From URNF01 sp045594105 (GTDB taxonomy: Bacteria; Bacillota; Clostridia; Oscillospirales; Acutalibacteraceae), in contig JAZNXY010000037.1 in assembly GCA_045594105.1 (NCBI GenBank), forward strand, positions 1-33,615: a DNA stretch of 33,615 nucleotides, read 5' to 3'. Below the pieces are notes generated by a model. The model saw only the letters and a program-made list of their open reading frames with translations, was not told the origin of the DNA and did not search any database. Made by a program: the position numbers and the translations under genes. Of the stretch, positions 1 through 7,615 are shown piece after piece (position 1 is the first letter of the stretch; each line of letters opens with the position of its first letter).

Positions 1-500
1 GAGCCGCTGGAAATATACAGCGCAGTTAAATCTGCATTGCCCGACAAGGACGGGTTTTGCACGTTAATCGTCACACTGCCGGAAGGCGTACCGAGTGCGT
101 CAAGGTTTGGATTTGCTAGTTCGGTAGTAGAAATCGAAACGGCGCTGCTTCCCGTGCTTTTTGCTTTGAAAGTAACGGTAAAGGATTTGGTTTTAGCCGT
201 GTTGGCAGCATCGTACCACAGAAAATTAACAACGCCAGAACCGCCGTCTGCGCCGACACGGTCCCCCGTCGTAGAGACATACTGCAGAACCGAGGCATCA
301 TATTTAATGCTCCCTTGAAAACAGCCAAGAACGGCATCTGCCGTATATTTTACGGTGACTGTCACCGTGCTGTTCACAGTGGGTTTCGTATTGTTTGCCG
401 TAACCGCCACCGATGCACCTGCCGCCGATACAGGCAGGGCAACGCAAAACAGCCCTACAAGCAACGTAAAAGCCATTAATACAGAAAAAAGTTTTTTCAT
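1..500 (-). CDS. Secreted cohesin-domain-like protein (5' part only)
   Basis: The ATG is at 498-500 and the frame stays open to the window edge, giving the first 166 residues. Residues 1-27 form a signal peptide (MKKLF, hydrophobic core, cleavage near PVSAA). Residues about 28-130 resemble a type I cohesin beta-sandwich: a TVTVTVKY strand, then SIKYDASVLQYVS, the hallmark YDxxVL strand, then VNFLWYD and SFTVTFKAKS. The visible end (NADLTALYISSG) looks like the start of a cadherin-like beta-sandwich repeat, the kind of module also found in the next gene. It starts 12 bases after the stop of the dockerin-bearing glucosaminidase, with AGGTGAG at 505-511, so the two are one transcription unit. 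Cohesins bind dockerins tightly and calcium-dependently, so this protein may receive its neighbour outside the cell. The C-terminus, and hence any wall anchor, lies outside the window. The cohesin call is by eye. Confidence 0.72.
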   Translation of the reverse strand, partial: MKKLFSVLMAFTLLVGLFCVALPVSAAGASVAVTANNTKPTVNSTVTVTVKYTADAVLGCFQGSIKYDASVLQYVSTTGDRVGADGGSGVVNFLWYDAANTAKTKSFTVTFKAKSTGSSAVSISTTELANPNLDALGTPSGSVTINVQNPSLSGNADLTALYISSG

Positions 501-512
501 AGTACTCACCTA

Positions 513-2450
513 TTAAAGAATAGGGGTTGTCATCCCCAAGATTTGTTTTTGTGAACGTAATAAATCAATAGAAGTCACCGAACCGTCCTTACCGCTGTCT
601 GCGGCGGCAAGATACGCCCCACTCAATTTTGAGATGCCTAAAATGTGCTTTTGGGCTATCAACAAGTCTATGGACGTCACATTGCCATCACCATTGGTAT
701 CACCGTAGATAACCACGGGATAGGACGCATACTCGGTACCGCCTGCCATAATTTTTACAATATGTCCTGTGCCGACATTACCTGTCACCGTCGCACCCGA
801 TGCATTCACAAGAGTGGCGGTGCCATTATTCACAGGGATCCCTTTCAGGAAATCTGCGGCTGATGTATTGGGCTTAATCCCCGTCACGTTGGTTCCCACC
901 TTATACGACGTAGCCCCGATGGTAGGTGCAACATTGCCGCCCGGACGGTTTACCGTTATCGTATAGGTACGCACAAGACCGCTCGGTGCTGTTACCTTTA
1001 CGGAAATCACCGTGCTGTCACCCGACAAGGTGATGTTGCCTGCCCCTGCAACCGAAGCACCGTTATCACTCTTAGTGGCATTTACCGTAACCGAGGTTGC
1101 CTCCTTGGGCACGGTCACCGCATACTCGGTTGTGTATCGTGAGAAAGTAGGTGTCAGCGAATAGCCGCTAACTGCCAACGCAGTTAATGTGTTGTCGTTG
1201 TTTTTATCCGACTGCGGTGCTGTCTGCACTGCGGTAGGCATATTGAGATATACGGGGATACTGAACACCATCGCACCTTTCAGCACCTCATCGGTATACG
1301 CTTTTTTCATAATGGTGGATTCGGCTTTGGCGGCGGTAACATTGGTCATATATTCCCACTCGTATAAGCCGTTCCCACCGTCAACCACGTCGAATTTCTG
1401 TAAATACAGAGTGTTTTGTCCCTTGTTAATATACCCCTTGCCGAGTTGGTCCGCACCACCTTGGATGGATTTCTTGGGTGTGTCCCAACCTCTGTTTTTT
1501 GCATAAATGGCACCGTTTTGAATGGCGGACAAGCCGTTGGCTTCATACGCACCGATGTCAAAAATGTTATAGTATGTTTTGCCGTCAACGATTTTGCCTT
1601 TGCCAAGGTCGTTACCTTGCTTACCCTGCTCCTGTAAAGCACGGGAGGCGAGCAGATAGGCGCTCACATTTTTTTCTTTGGCAACATCCATAAAATCCGC
1701 TGCCAGGTTTTCCATAAAGCTGCCCTTCAAAATCGCAGTGACGCCTGCCTGCGTATGAGCCGAGGAATAGGACAGCTTTTCAAACTGAAAAATGGCGGTG
1801 TCATCAAGGAAATTACGAGGGTCCATATAATATGCGACCACTTCCCGCTGTGCCGTAATCCAGCCGCCGCTGTCAAATACCACGTATTGTTTGGCGTCCC
1901 AGTCATACGCACCGTATTCCATAGATTTCCAGGACTCTCTCGCACTGCCGTTTTGCACCAAGTTGTGTCCCACTCGGGATTCCTTTTCCAGTGCCGTGTT
2001 CCAATCGAGATTCAGGTGTTGTGCCACAAATACCCAGTTGGGATATTTTGCGTGCAGTTTACGCAAGCCGTCTTTATAGCTTTCGGGGAACTTTTGCGAG
2101 GTCAAATACGCCTCAAAATCGGCGTCGGGTTTGTATTCCACCTCTTTTTCATCCAGCTTGACATAATTCGAGTGCATATACCCCGTATACTGCTTGTCCG
2201 CTGTCTGAATCTGGTACCACAAATCGCCTTTACTGTCTTTCTTTTCGCCCAAAACAGTCACACGGTCGCCCGTGTTCAGCTGGGTAAGTGCTTTGTTGCC
2301 TGTGCCTGCATCTTGACGAACATATACACTGTCTCCGGTTACCGTTCCCATCTGCGTCGCCGCTGACAGCCACAGCCCACCGAAAAGGCAACAAAAAAGG
2401 AGGGACGCAGCAACAAAAACGGTGAAAACCTTCCGTTTCATACCATGCAT
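513..2450 (-). CDS. Secreted SH3b / beta-N-acetylglucosaminidase / dockerin protein
   Basis: A secreted peptidoglycan hydrolase of 645 residues. In order: signal peptide (1-31); bacterial SH3 domain (about 35-100, with SVYVRQDAGTGNKAL); a LytD/GH73-type N-acetylglucosaminidase domain (about 110-400) with ASRALQEQG, where Glu274 is the likely catalytic acid; a cadherin-like beta-sandwich (about 421-502, ALAVSGYSLTPTFS); a linker domain; and a C-terminal type I dockerin (583-640) with duplicated calcium loops DTNGDGNVTSID and DSGKDGSVTSID. It would cut the glycan backbone of the wall while held by a cohesin. The first ATG is chosen because AAAGGAGGG lies 7 bases upstream; a second ATG three codons in is too far away. 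It is the first gene of an operon with the cohesin-like gene and has a consensus promoter at 2499-2527. A dockerin on a wall hydrolase rather than a plant polysaccharidase is unusual. Confidence 0.88.
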   Translation of the reverse strand: MHGMKRKVFTVFVAASLLFCCLFGGLWLSAATQMGTVTGDSVYVRQDAGTGNKALTQLNTGDRVTVLGEKKDSKGDLWYQIQTADKQYTGYMHSNYVKLDEKEVEYKPDADFEAYLTSQKFPESYKDGLRKLHAKYPNWVFVAQHLNLDWNTALEKESRVGHNLVQNGSARESWKSMEYGAYDWDAKQYVVFDSGGWITAQREVVAYYMDPRNFLDDTAIFQFEKLSYSSAHTQAGVTAILKGSFMENLAADFMDVAKEKNVSAYLLASRALQEQGKQGNDLGKGKIVDGKTYYNIFDIGAYEANGLSAIQNGAIYAKNRGWDTPKKSIQGGADQLGKGYINKGQNTLYLQKFDVVDGGNGLYEWEYMTNVTAAKAESTIMKKAYTDEVLKGAMVFSIPVYLNMPTAVQTAPQSDKNNDNTLTALAVSGYSLTPTFSRYTTEYAVTVPKEATSVTVNATKSDNGASVAGAGNITLSGDSTVISVKVTAPSGLVRTYTITVNRPGGNVAPTIGATSYKVGTNVTGIKPNTSAADFLKGIPVNNGTATLVNASGATVTGNVGTGHIVKIMAGGTEYASYPVVIYGDTNGDGNVTSIDLLIAQKHILGISKLSGAYLAAADSGKDGSVTSIDLLRSQKQILGMTTPIL

Positions 2451-2468
2451 ACGCTATCCCTCCTTTAT

Positions 2469-2512
2469 AAAATCTGTATATAAGACAATACACAAATAAT
2501 TATACAGATTTT
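2469..2512. promoter_or_regulatory. Operator-like inverted repeat at the dockerin-gene promoter
   Basis: Two perfect 12-base arms, AAAATCTGTATA (2469-2480) and TATACAGATTTT (2501-2512), are 20 bases apart. One arm overlaps the -10 box of the minus-strand promoter and the other lies in the leader just ahead of the ribosome site. This placement suits a repressor operator or a leader hairpin. The regulator is unknown. Confidence 0.5.
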
Positions 2513-2527
2513 CACAAAGGGTGTCAA
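2499..2527 (-). promoter_or_regulatory. Sigma-A promoter for the glucosaminidase-cohesin operon
   Basis: Read on minus: TTGACA (2522-2527), 17 bases, TATAAT (2499-2504). Both boxes match consensus perfectly. The ATG follows about 50 bases downstream at 2450. Confidence 0.85.
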
Positions 2528-2547
2528 TAGCTGTCGAAAAGACTGCT

Positions 2548-3672
2548 CTATGAAAATATTTCCTTTACCGCCGCCCGCTCCTTTGTGCGAATATCGCCGG
2601 CTTCTCCGACCCAATGGTCATACCGAAACAGGCAGACGCCCGAAAAGCCGGTGTTTTTTGCCGTTTGTATCTGCCGCACCAATATATCACTGTTTTTCAG
2701 CCATTCCTCCGCACCGCCACCCGCAAAAATGTCCGTTTCTCCTGTTTTATACAGAGCAAGACCGGCAAAAAGGCGTACACCGTCGACCCGTGGCAGCTGT
2801 GCAAAAGCGGCAAGCTGCGTTTCAAACGGCAGGGTGGCATTGTCAAAGCCGCTGTACACCTGCGGACACAGATAATCCACGTATCCTGTGTGCTGCACCC
2901 ACCGTGCCGTATCCGCATACAACACATCACGGTTGCGGGCAAGGTTGCCGGTGGGACTCACCCCAAACAGTGCACCCTCACGGGTGTGTACAGCCGCAAA
3001 GGTGCTTGCAATCAACGTGTTGACCGCCGCACGTCTGCCATCCGCCACCGAAACACCTGACGGAAACTGTTCAAAGGACAGTGCTTCTGCCGGCAGGCCT
3101 GCAGGATAAAAATAGTCGTCAAACTGCACACCGTCTACTGCATAGTTACGCACAAGCTCACGTACACCGTCTAAAATACACCGCTGTACCGTCAGCGAGG
3201 TGGGTATGTAATAAAACACCCCTTCCCACTCGTACACATCGGTACACACGGCATGCGATTTGTCGGCACCCACTCGGTAAGGGTTTACCCATGCGTGCAA
3301 AGACAGCCCTCTCTCGTGTGCCGCCTCCACCGCATACGCAAGCGGGTCAAACTTTTCTTTCAAAAGGTGTGCCGTGCTGTCAGCGGCAGGAAAAATATCT
3401 GATTTGTAGTACGCATCTGCGTGTGCACGCACGTGAAAAAACACCGTGTTAAATCCGTCGTTTTTCAAAGTGTCCATCACCGCATCAATATATTCTCGTG
3501 CCGCAGCGACATCGGCATTTCTGAATGCCGCATCCAATTCGAGATACGATATCCACATACCCTTCAGGTCATCTGCAAAATTGACAGGTGCGGGTAGCTC
3601 GGGCTGTGTCCCTGTTTTGCCGCAACCTGCCAGCAGCAACAGCACCGCCACCAAACAAATCAATTTTTTCAT
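2548..3672 (-). CDS. GHL10-family (DigH-like) glycosidase lipoprotein
   Basis: A 374-residue lipoprotein with a signal peptide and lipobox LLAGC (Cys17), so anchored to the outer face of the membrane. The rest is a glycosyl-hydrolase-like 10 (GHL10, PF02638-type) TIM barrel: GMWISYLELD at its start, FNTVFFHVRAHADAYY, LSLHAWVNPYR, VDGVQFDDYFYP, FGVSPTGN and VDYLCPQVYSGF are the usual strand-end motifs. E. coli DigH of this family hydrolyses peptidoglycan strands stripped of stem peptides, so a role in wall turnover is likely and fits the wall hydrolase downstream; the exact substrate is an inference. The ATG at 3670-3672 follows GGAAGGAC. The stop is TAG, which shows that TAG serves as an ordinary stop here. 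It lies about 100 bases upstream of the next gene, which has its own strong promoter. Confidence 0.86.
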   Translation of the reverse strand: MKKLICLVAVLLLLAGCGKTGTQPELPAPVNFADDLKGMWISYLELDAAFRNADVAAAREYIDAVMDTLKNDGFNTVFFHVRAHADAYYKSDIFPAADSTAHLLKEKFDPLAYAVEAAHERGLSLHAWVNPYRVGADKSHAVCTDVYEWEGVFYYIPTSLTVQRCILDGVRELVRNYAVDGVQFDDYFYPAGLPAEALSFEQFPSGVSVADGRRAAVNTLIASTFAAVHTREGALFGVSPTGNLARNRDVLYADTARWVQHTGYVDYLCPQVYSGFDNATLPFETQLAAFAQLPRVDGVRLFAGLALYKTGETDIFAGGGAEEWLKNSDILVRQIQTAKNTGFSGVCLFRYDHWVGEAGDIRTKERAAVKEIFS

Positions 3673-3677
3673 ACGTC

Positions 3678-3706
3678 TTGTCCTTCCGAAAAGTTTTTGC
3701 TATACT
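3678..3706 (+). promoter_or_regulatory. Promoter for the DUF1294 gene
   Basis: TTGTCC (3678-3683), 17 bases, TATACT (3701-3706), preceded by TGC, an extended -10 element. The ATG at 3730 follows AAAGAGGTG. Confidence 0.7.
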
Positions 3707-3729
3707 ATATGCCAAAGAGGTGAACGGAT

Positions 3730-3993
3730 ATGCCAAAAGCGGTTTGGATCTATCTTGCAGTTATCAATATAGCGGCTTTTTTGGTAACCGCCGCAGACAA
3801 ATGGTTTGCAAAACGAAGTATGCGACGGGTGCGGGAGCGTACGTTACTGCTGCTGGCGGCCGCAGGCGGTGCTTTGGGTACCTTTTCGGCAATGCAGCTT
3901 TGCCGACACAAAACACAAAAGCCGCTTTTTTATATCGGTGTACCGCTCATATTGCTTTTATGGATCGCTGTACTGGTGCTTGTGAATAAATAA
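3730..3993 (+). CDS. DUF1294 small membrane protein
   Basis: An 87-residue integral membrane protein. It shows three hydrophobic segments (about 5-20, 37-55 and 66-85) and the DUF1294 signature: an N-terminal N-x-x-x-F helix followed by DKWFAKR and RRVRERTLLLLAAAGGALG, and later RHKTQKPLFY. Proteins of this family are common in Firmicutes and have no settled function. The ATG is supported by AAAGAGGTG seven bases upstream and by a good promoter. It is followed within a few bases by a long perfect hairpin (3999-4038) that overlaps the start of the next gene. Confidence 0.82.
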   Translation: MPKAVWIYLAVINIAAFLVTAADKWFAKRSMRRVRERTLLLLAAAGGALGTFSAMQLCRHKTQKPLFYIGVPLILLLWIAVLVLVNK

Positions 3994-3998
3994 CGCTA

Positions 3999-4038
3999 AA
4001 AGCGGCACACTTCCTTGTGAAAGGAAGTGTGCCGCTTT
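3999..4038 (+). promoter_or_regulatory. Perfect 18-bp hairpin burying the ribosome site of the DUF421 gene
   Basis: Positions 3999-4016 pair without mismatch with 4021-4038 around a GTGA loop. The 3' arm contains AAAGGAAG (about 4020-4027), the only Shine-Dalgarno-like stretch for the DUF421 gene, and runs into its TTG start at 4037. No T-tract follows, so it is a poor classical terminator. It may end the DUF1294 message, block translation of the next gene until opened, or both. Confidence 0.75.
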
Positions 4039-4735
4039 GCTGATTTGCGCTATTCGTACGGTGATCATCTATGTATTGGTGGTTACGGCCTTTCGTCTGA
4101 TGGGCAAACGACAGATTGGGGAGCTGCGGCCGTCGGAATTGGTGGTGGCGTTGCTGATTTCGGATTTGGCGGCCGTGCCGATGCAGGAAACGGGCACACC
4201 GCTTTTACACGGCATTTTACCTTTGTGTATTTTGGTGGCATTTGAGCTTTTACTGTCTGCAATCATGCTGAAAAGTCCGAAAATAGAACGCCTGGTCGGC
4301 GGCAACCCCATTCCCGTTATCGAAAACGGTGTGCTCAATATGGCGGCACTCAAAAAGCTGCGCTTGTCGGTTGACGACCTTTCGGAAGCTCTTCGTATGC
4401 AAAACTGCTTTGATATTTCCGATGTACTGTATGCCGTGGTGGAAAGCAACGGTCACATCACCCCGTATCTGCGTCCCGACGCACGTCCTGCAACCGCCGC
4501 AGACGTAGCGGCAAACAATACCGATTCGGGCATTCCCGTGCCTGTCATTACCGACGGCAGCTTTTGTCCGTGGGGCTTGTCCCTCGCACAAAAAAGCGAG
4601 CAGACGGTATCCGCTTTTCTCATACGGCAAAAACTATTGTTGAAGGATGTTGCGCTCATGACGTTGACGGCAGGCGGTGCGTATATCGTGGTAACGCAAA
4701 ACGGAAAAACGAGAAAGGGGAATGACACATTTTGA
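4037..4735 (+). CDS. DUF421 (YetF-like) membrane protein
   Basis: 232 residues. Two or three N-terminal membrane helices (about 2-20, 33-48 and 57-76) enclose the family motif FRLMGKRQIGELRPSELVVALLISDLAAVPM. The cytoplasmic DUF421 domain follows: PVIENGVLN, then LSVDDLSEALRMQNCFDISDVLYAVVESNG. YetF proteins are widespread in spore-formers, some linked to spores; the biochemical role is unknown. TTG at 4037 is the only usable in-frame start close to AAAGGAAG, because no ATG or GTG lies upstream in frame. That ribosome site is inside the 3' arm of a perfect hairpin. The stop overlaps the TTG start of the DUF4363 gene by four bases (TTGA), so the two are translationally coupled, a pairing often seen for these families. 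Confidence 0.85.
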   Translation: MLICAIRTVIIYVLVVTAFRLMGKRQIGELRPSELVVALLISDLAAVPMQETGTPLLHGILPLCILVAFELLLSAIMLKSPKIERLVGGNPIPVIENGVLNMAALKKLRLSVDDLSEALRMQNCFDISDVLYAVVESNGHITPYLRPDARPATAADVAANNTDSGIPVPVITDGSFCPWGLSLAQKSEQTVSAFLIRQKLLLKDVALMTLTAGGAYIVVTQNGKTRKGNDTF

Positions 4736-5109
4736 AACGTATTTGGATAGCTGTCGCCCTGCTGATAGCCGTTCTCACTATTTGCATCGGCTCGCTTTGG
4801 TGGCAGATGAAAGCATTAGACCGTCTGGAACGTGGTTTGTCCAACGCCGTTTTATTGGTGGAAAAAGAGGATGATACTGCTGTACAAGCCGTAAAAGCTT
4901 TTACAAAGGATTGCCTTTCGGTGACAGAAACCATGACCTTTCTTTCCCGACACGTAGACGGGTATCCGTTGAAGGAAAGTGCCACCCTGCTCCCTGTTTT
5001 ATTGAGTGCCGAAGACCGCAACCACTTTTTCTCCGAAGCGGCACGCACCGCTTTTTATATCCGGGAGCTGCGCCGTGCCGAAAAACCGTTGTTTGGAAAT
5101 ATATTTTAG
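4732..5109 (+). CDS. DUF4363 family protein
   Basis: 125 residues with one N-terminal membrane anchor (about 4-24, MKRIWIAVALLIAVLTICIG) and a mostly helical extracytoplasmic part. The usual DUF4363 features are present: a helix with SLWWQMKALDRLERGLSNA and a late segment DRNHFFSEAARTAFYIRELR. The start is a TTG overlapping the stop of the DUF421 gene, with GAAAGGGG about 12 bases upstream. An ATG at 4722 is in a different frame. DUF421 and DUF4363 genes commonly sit side by side, which supports both calls and suggests that the products act together at the membrane. The stop is TAG, and only the birA promoter follows it. Function is unknown. Confidence 0.75.
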   Translation: MKRIWIAVALLIAVLTICIGSLWWQMKALDRLERGLSNAVLLVEKEDDTAVQAVKAFTKDCLSVTETMTFLSRHVDGYPLKESATLLPVLLSAEDRNHFFSEAARTAFYIRELRRAEKPLFGNIF

Positions 5110-5110
5110 T

Positions 5111-5139
5111 TTGACTTTTCTTACCGCTTTTGGTACGCT
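5111..5139 (+). promoter_or_regulatory. Promoter for birA-bioY
   Basis: TTGACT (5111-5116), 17 bases, then a weak -10 TACGCT (5134-5139) preceded by TGG, an extended -10. It begins two bases after the DUF4363 stop. Its position rules out the upstream TTG at 5130 as birA start. Confidence 0.55.
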
Positions 5140-5162
5140 ATACGGTGAAAGGCGGTGAGACG

Positions 5163-5909
5163 GTGGAAGCAAAGCGCATAACTGCACAACTGCATACAAA
5201 GCTCTTGGGACGGCACCTGGAGGTTTTTGAAACCCTGCCGTCCACCAATACATATCTGAAAGGGCAAAGCCACCTGCCGCACGGTGCGGTGGTGGTCGCC
5301 GCCGATCAGTCCGCAGGACGTGGCAGACGTGGGCGGCATTTCTTTTCACCGCAGGGCGGTGTATATATGAGTATCCTCCTTCGTTGCACCTTCACCGCCA
5401 AAACGGTGGGGTTGCTGACAAGTGCGGCGGCGGTGGCGGTCGCAAGAGCCATCGAAACGGTTTGTCCTGTCTCGGTACAGATCAAATGGGTCAACGACCT
5501 GCTTATAAACGGCAAAAAGGTATGCGGCATCTTAACCGAAGGAGTGCCCAAAGACGGGTGGGCCGTTATCGGTGTCGGGGTCAATGTCAATACGACAGCT
5601 TTTCCGCAGGAGCTGACCGATATCGCCTCATCCCTTTACAAAGAAGGCGGCAAGAGGGTGTCCCCCGAGCTGTTGGCAGCGGCAATCTTAAATGCCCTGG
5701 AGCCGCTTATCGAAAAGGTGGAAACCGGTGCGTTCCTGGAAGAAACACGATGTCGGTCTGCGGTTATCGGTCGGGACATTACCGTTTTTCGCGGTAATGA
5801 AACCTTTGCCGCACACGCTGTCGGCATTGATGACAACGGCGGTCTCCTCGTACAAACAGACAGCGGCACAGCTGTTCTTACCTCCGGGGAGGTGAGCATC
5901 CGCTTATGA
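5163..5909 (+). CDS. birA: Biotin-[acetyl-CoA-carboxylase] ligase (single-domain BirA)
   Basis: Attaches biotin to biotin-dependent carboxylases through biotinyl-AMP. The catalytic motifs are clear: LPSTNTYLK, the biotinyl-AMP loop GRGRRGR (residues about 52-58), QIKWVNDLLINGKKVCGIL with the active-site lysine, and VIGVGVNVN. A small SH3-like C-terminal domain ends at GEVSIRL. Only about 20 residues precede the catalytic core, so the winged-helix DNA-binding domain of bifunctional BirA is missing and this protein cannot be a biotin operon repressor of the E. coli kind. I chose GTG at 5163 (248 residues) because the promoter -10 lies at 5134-5139 and GGCGGTGAG precedes it; GTG at 5145 or TTG at 5130 are alternatives. 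The stop overlaps the bioY ATG by four bases. Confidence 0.9.
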   Translation: MEAKRITAQLHTKLLGRHLEVFETLPSTNTYLKGQSHLPHGAVVVAADQSAGRGRRGRHFFSPQGGVYMSILLRCTFTAKTVGLLTSAAAVAVARAIETVCPVSVQIKWVNDLLINGKKVCGILTEGVPKDGWAVIGVGVNVNTTAFPQELTDIASSLYKEGGKRVSPELLAAAILNALEPLIEKVETGAFLEETRCRSAVIGRDITVFRGNETFAAHAVGIDDNGGLLVQTDSGTAVLTSGEVSIRL

Positions 5910-6436
5910 AAAAATTAAAGCTGTACAATCAGCTTTTGGCGGCATTGCTTGCGGCGCTGCTTGCTATCCTTGCACCGTTTTCGGTGCCGCTGGGCACCGT
6001 TCCCTTAACCCTTGCTTCTCTCGGCGTGTACCTTGCGGCAGTGATTGGCGGTGCGGGATTTGGCACGTTGGCGGTAGCGGTATATTTGCTGCTCGGTGCT
6101 GTCGGACTGCCCGTCTTTTCGGGGTTTATCGGCGGGGTGCAGGCGTTTTTGTCGCCAACGGGCGGCTTTTTGCTTGGGTATTTGCCGTGTGCTGTAGTCA
6201 TCGGTCTCGGTTTGCGGTGGGGCAGATATACCCGCCTTGCCTGCCTGCTTTCTCTGCTCGGCGGTACGGCGATTCTGTATGCGTGCGGTGTTGGCGGCTT
6301 TATGTATGCCACAGGCACACCTTTTTGGGCAAGTGTTGCCGCCTGTTGCCTGCCGTTTTTGGCAGGCGATGCTATTAAAATGGCGGCGGTCACCGTTTTA
6401 TTGCCACCCTTGACAAAATTGATGAAACATACATAA
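5906..6436 (+). CDS. bioY: BioY, biotin-specific ECF transporter S component
   Basis: 176 residues, almost all hydrophobic, with about six membrane segments. The BioY pattern is visible: an N-terminal helix, PFSVPLGTVPLTLASLGVYLAAVIGG, then LLGAVGLPVFSGFIGGVQAFLSPTGGFLLGYLPCA with the conserved PTGG turn, and DAIKMAAV in the last third. BioY binds biotin with high affinity and imports it with the shared EcfA/EcfA'/EcfT energising module, which is not in this window, or slowly on its own. The ATG overlaps the birA stop (ATGA), making a compact biotin uptake-and-attachment operon. No biotin synthesis genes are present, suggesting reliance on imported biotin. The gene ends at a strong hairpin shared with the convergent gene. 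Confidence 0.93.
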   Translation: MKKLKLYNQLLAALLAALLAILAPFSVPLGTVPLTLASLGVYLAAVIGGAGFGTLAVAVYLLLGAVGLPVFSGFIGGVQAFLSPTGGFLLGYLPCAVVIGLGLRWGRYTRLACLLSLLGGTAILYACGVGGFMYATGTPFWASVAACCLPFLAGDAIKMAAVTVLLPPLTKLMKHT

Positions 6437-6468
6437 AAAACCGTTGGAGAACACTCCAACGGTTTTTT
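6435..6468. terminator. Bidirectional terminator between bioY and the AI-2E exporter gene
   Basis: A perfect 15-bp stem (6435-6449 with 6454-6468) around AACA. Its core is CCGTTGGAG/CTCCAACGG, flanked by A6 on one side and T6 on the other, so it works in both directions. Confidence 0.93.
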
Positions 6469-6472
6469 GTTA

Positions 6473-7615
6473 TTATTTGTTTTCTACGGGGTGGGCTTTG
6501 CGGTAGGCGATAAAATCGTTCAACAGCATTTTAATTACCGCCAACACAGGCACGCCGATCAGAATGCCGCCAAAGCCGAAGATGGCGCCGCCCACCGTGA
6601 TGGCGAGCAGTACATAGATAGGACGCATACCGACGGTAGAGCCCACAATTTTCGGCTGCAGAATATTGCCGTCCAGCTGCTGCATCACCACAACGTATGC
6701 CAGCACACCGATAGCGGTATAGATATTGCCGTTGAACAGCGCCACCACCACTGCGATACAGCCGCCGACGATAGCACCGAAGTAGGGGATAAAGTTTAAG
6801 ATACCGACAAGACAACCCAGCAAAATTGCTTTTGGCAAACCAAACAGCAGGAAGCCCACCGACATAATCACCGCTACCACCAGTGCATCAATCAACGCAC
6901 CGTACAGGTAATTATAGAAAATGTCAGCGGTTTTGTGTGCGTACAGTGCCAGGGTGGCCTTGACCTTGTCGCCAAATGCGGCACCCACCAGAGCTTTCAC
7001 AGCCGCCAGCAGAGATTCTCGTTCGCTGAGCATATATATCGCAATGATAAAGCCCATCACCACATCCACCAGCGATGCGGTCACCGAAGCCACACCCTTA
7101 AAGGCGGAAACCAATGTCTCAGTGTTGGCGAGCGAGGTAATCCATTGATACAGCTCGTCGTACATACTGCGTACCGAATCCGCCAGATTAAAGCGGGCAA
7201 GGAAGCCGCCGTCTGCCATGGCCGCATTCAACCAATCGGTCGCTTTCTCGTAATAAGCAGGCAGATTTTTAATAAGACCTACACACGCAGCATACAGTTC
7301 GGGCAACAGCAAGCCGAGCACACCCGCCACCACAGCGAGAAACACCAAAAAACACACCGTTATGGAGATGGGGCGTGCCGCCGCCCTCCAGAAACGACCC
7401 TTGCCTCGTCTTATCCATTTCTCCAGTGCATTACACGGTGCGTACAGAAGAAAGGTGATGACAAACGCAATAATAAACGGTGTGAAAATACCAAGGAAGT
7501 TGGTAACAATAGCCGCAAAGCCCTGTTCTCCTTTAGGAGAATTAAACAGCAGTATAGCGGTCGCCATTAACGAAAACCACCACAGCCAACGGGTTACGGG
7601 ATTACTTTTTTTCAA
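6473..7615 (-). CDS. AI-2E family transporter (PF01594)
   Basis: A 380-residue membrane protein with the family layout: two N-terminal helices (about 10-30 and 37-58), a basic loop (KWIRRGKGRFWR), a further helix pair (about 83-105), an amphipathic central region (LPAYYEKATDWLNAAM), and a C-terminal block of five helices. That block carries the diagnostic LFGLPKAILLGCLVGILNFIPYFGAIVGG and the ending GGAIFGFGGILIGVPVLAVIKMLL. Family members export small molecules (E. coli TqsA, autoinducer-2) or act as Na+/H+ antiporters; the substrate here cannot be told. The start is TTG at 7613-7615 with GGAGGG seven bases upstream. It overlaps the end of the upstream nucleotidyltransferase gene by 14 bases, so the two are cotranscribed. 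Confidence 0.88.
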   Translation of the reverse strand: MKKSNPVTRWLWWFSLMATAILLFNSPKGEQGFAAIVTNFLGIFTPFIIAFVITFLLYAPCNALEKWIRRGKGRFWRAAARPISITVCFLVFLAVVAGVLGLLLPELYAACVGLIKNLPAYYEKATDWLNAAMADGGFLARFNLADSVRSMYDELYQWITSLANTETLVSAFKGVASVTASLVDVVMGFIIAIYMLSERESLLAAVKALVGAAFGDKVKATLALYAHKTADIFYNYLYGALIDALVVAVIMSVGFLLFGLPKAILLGCLVGILNFIPYFGAIVGGCIAVVVALFNGNIYTAIGVLAYVVVMQQLDGNILQPKIVGSTVGMRPIYVLLAITVGGAIFGFGGILIGVPVLAVIKMLLNDFIAYRKAHPVENK

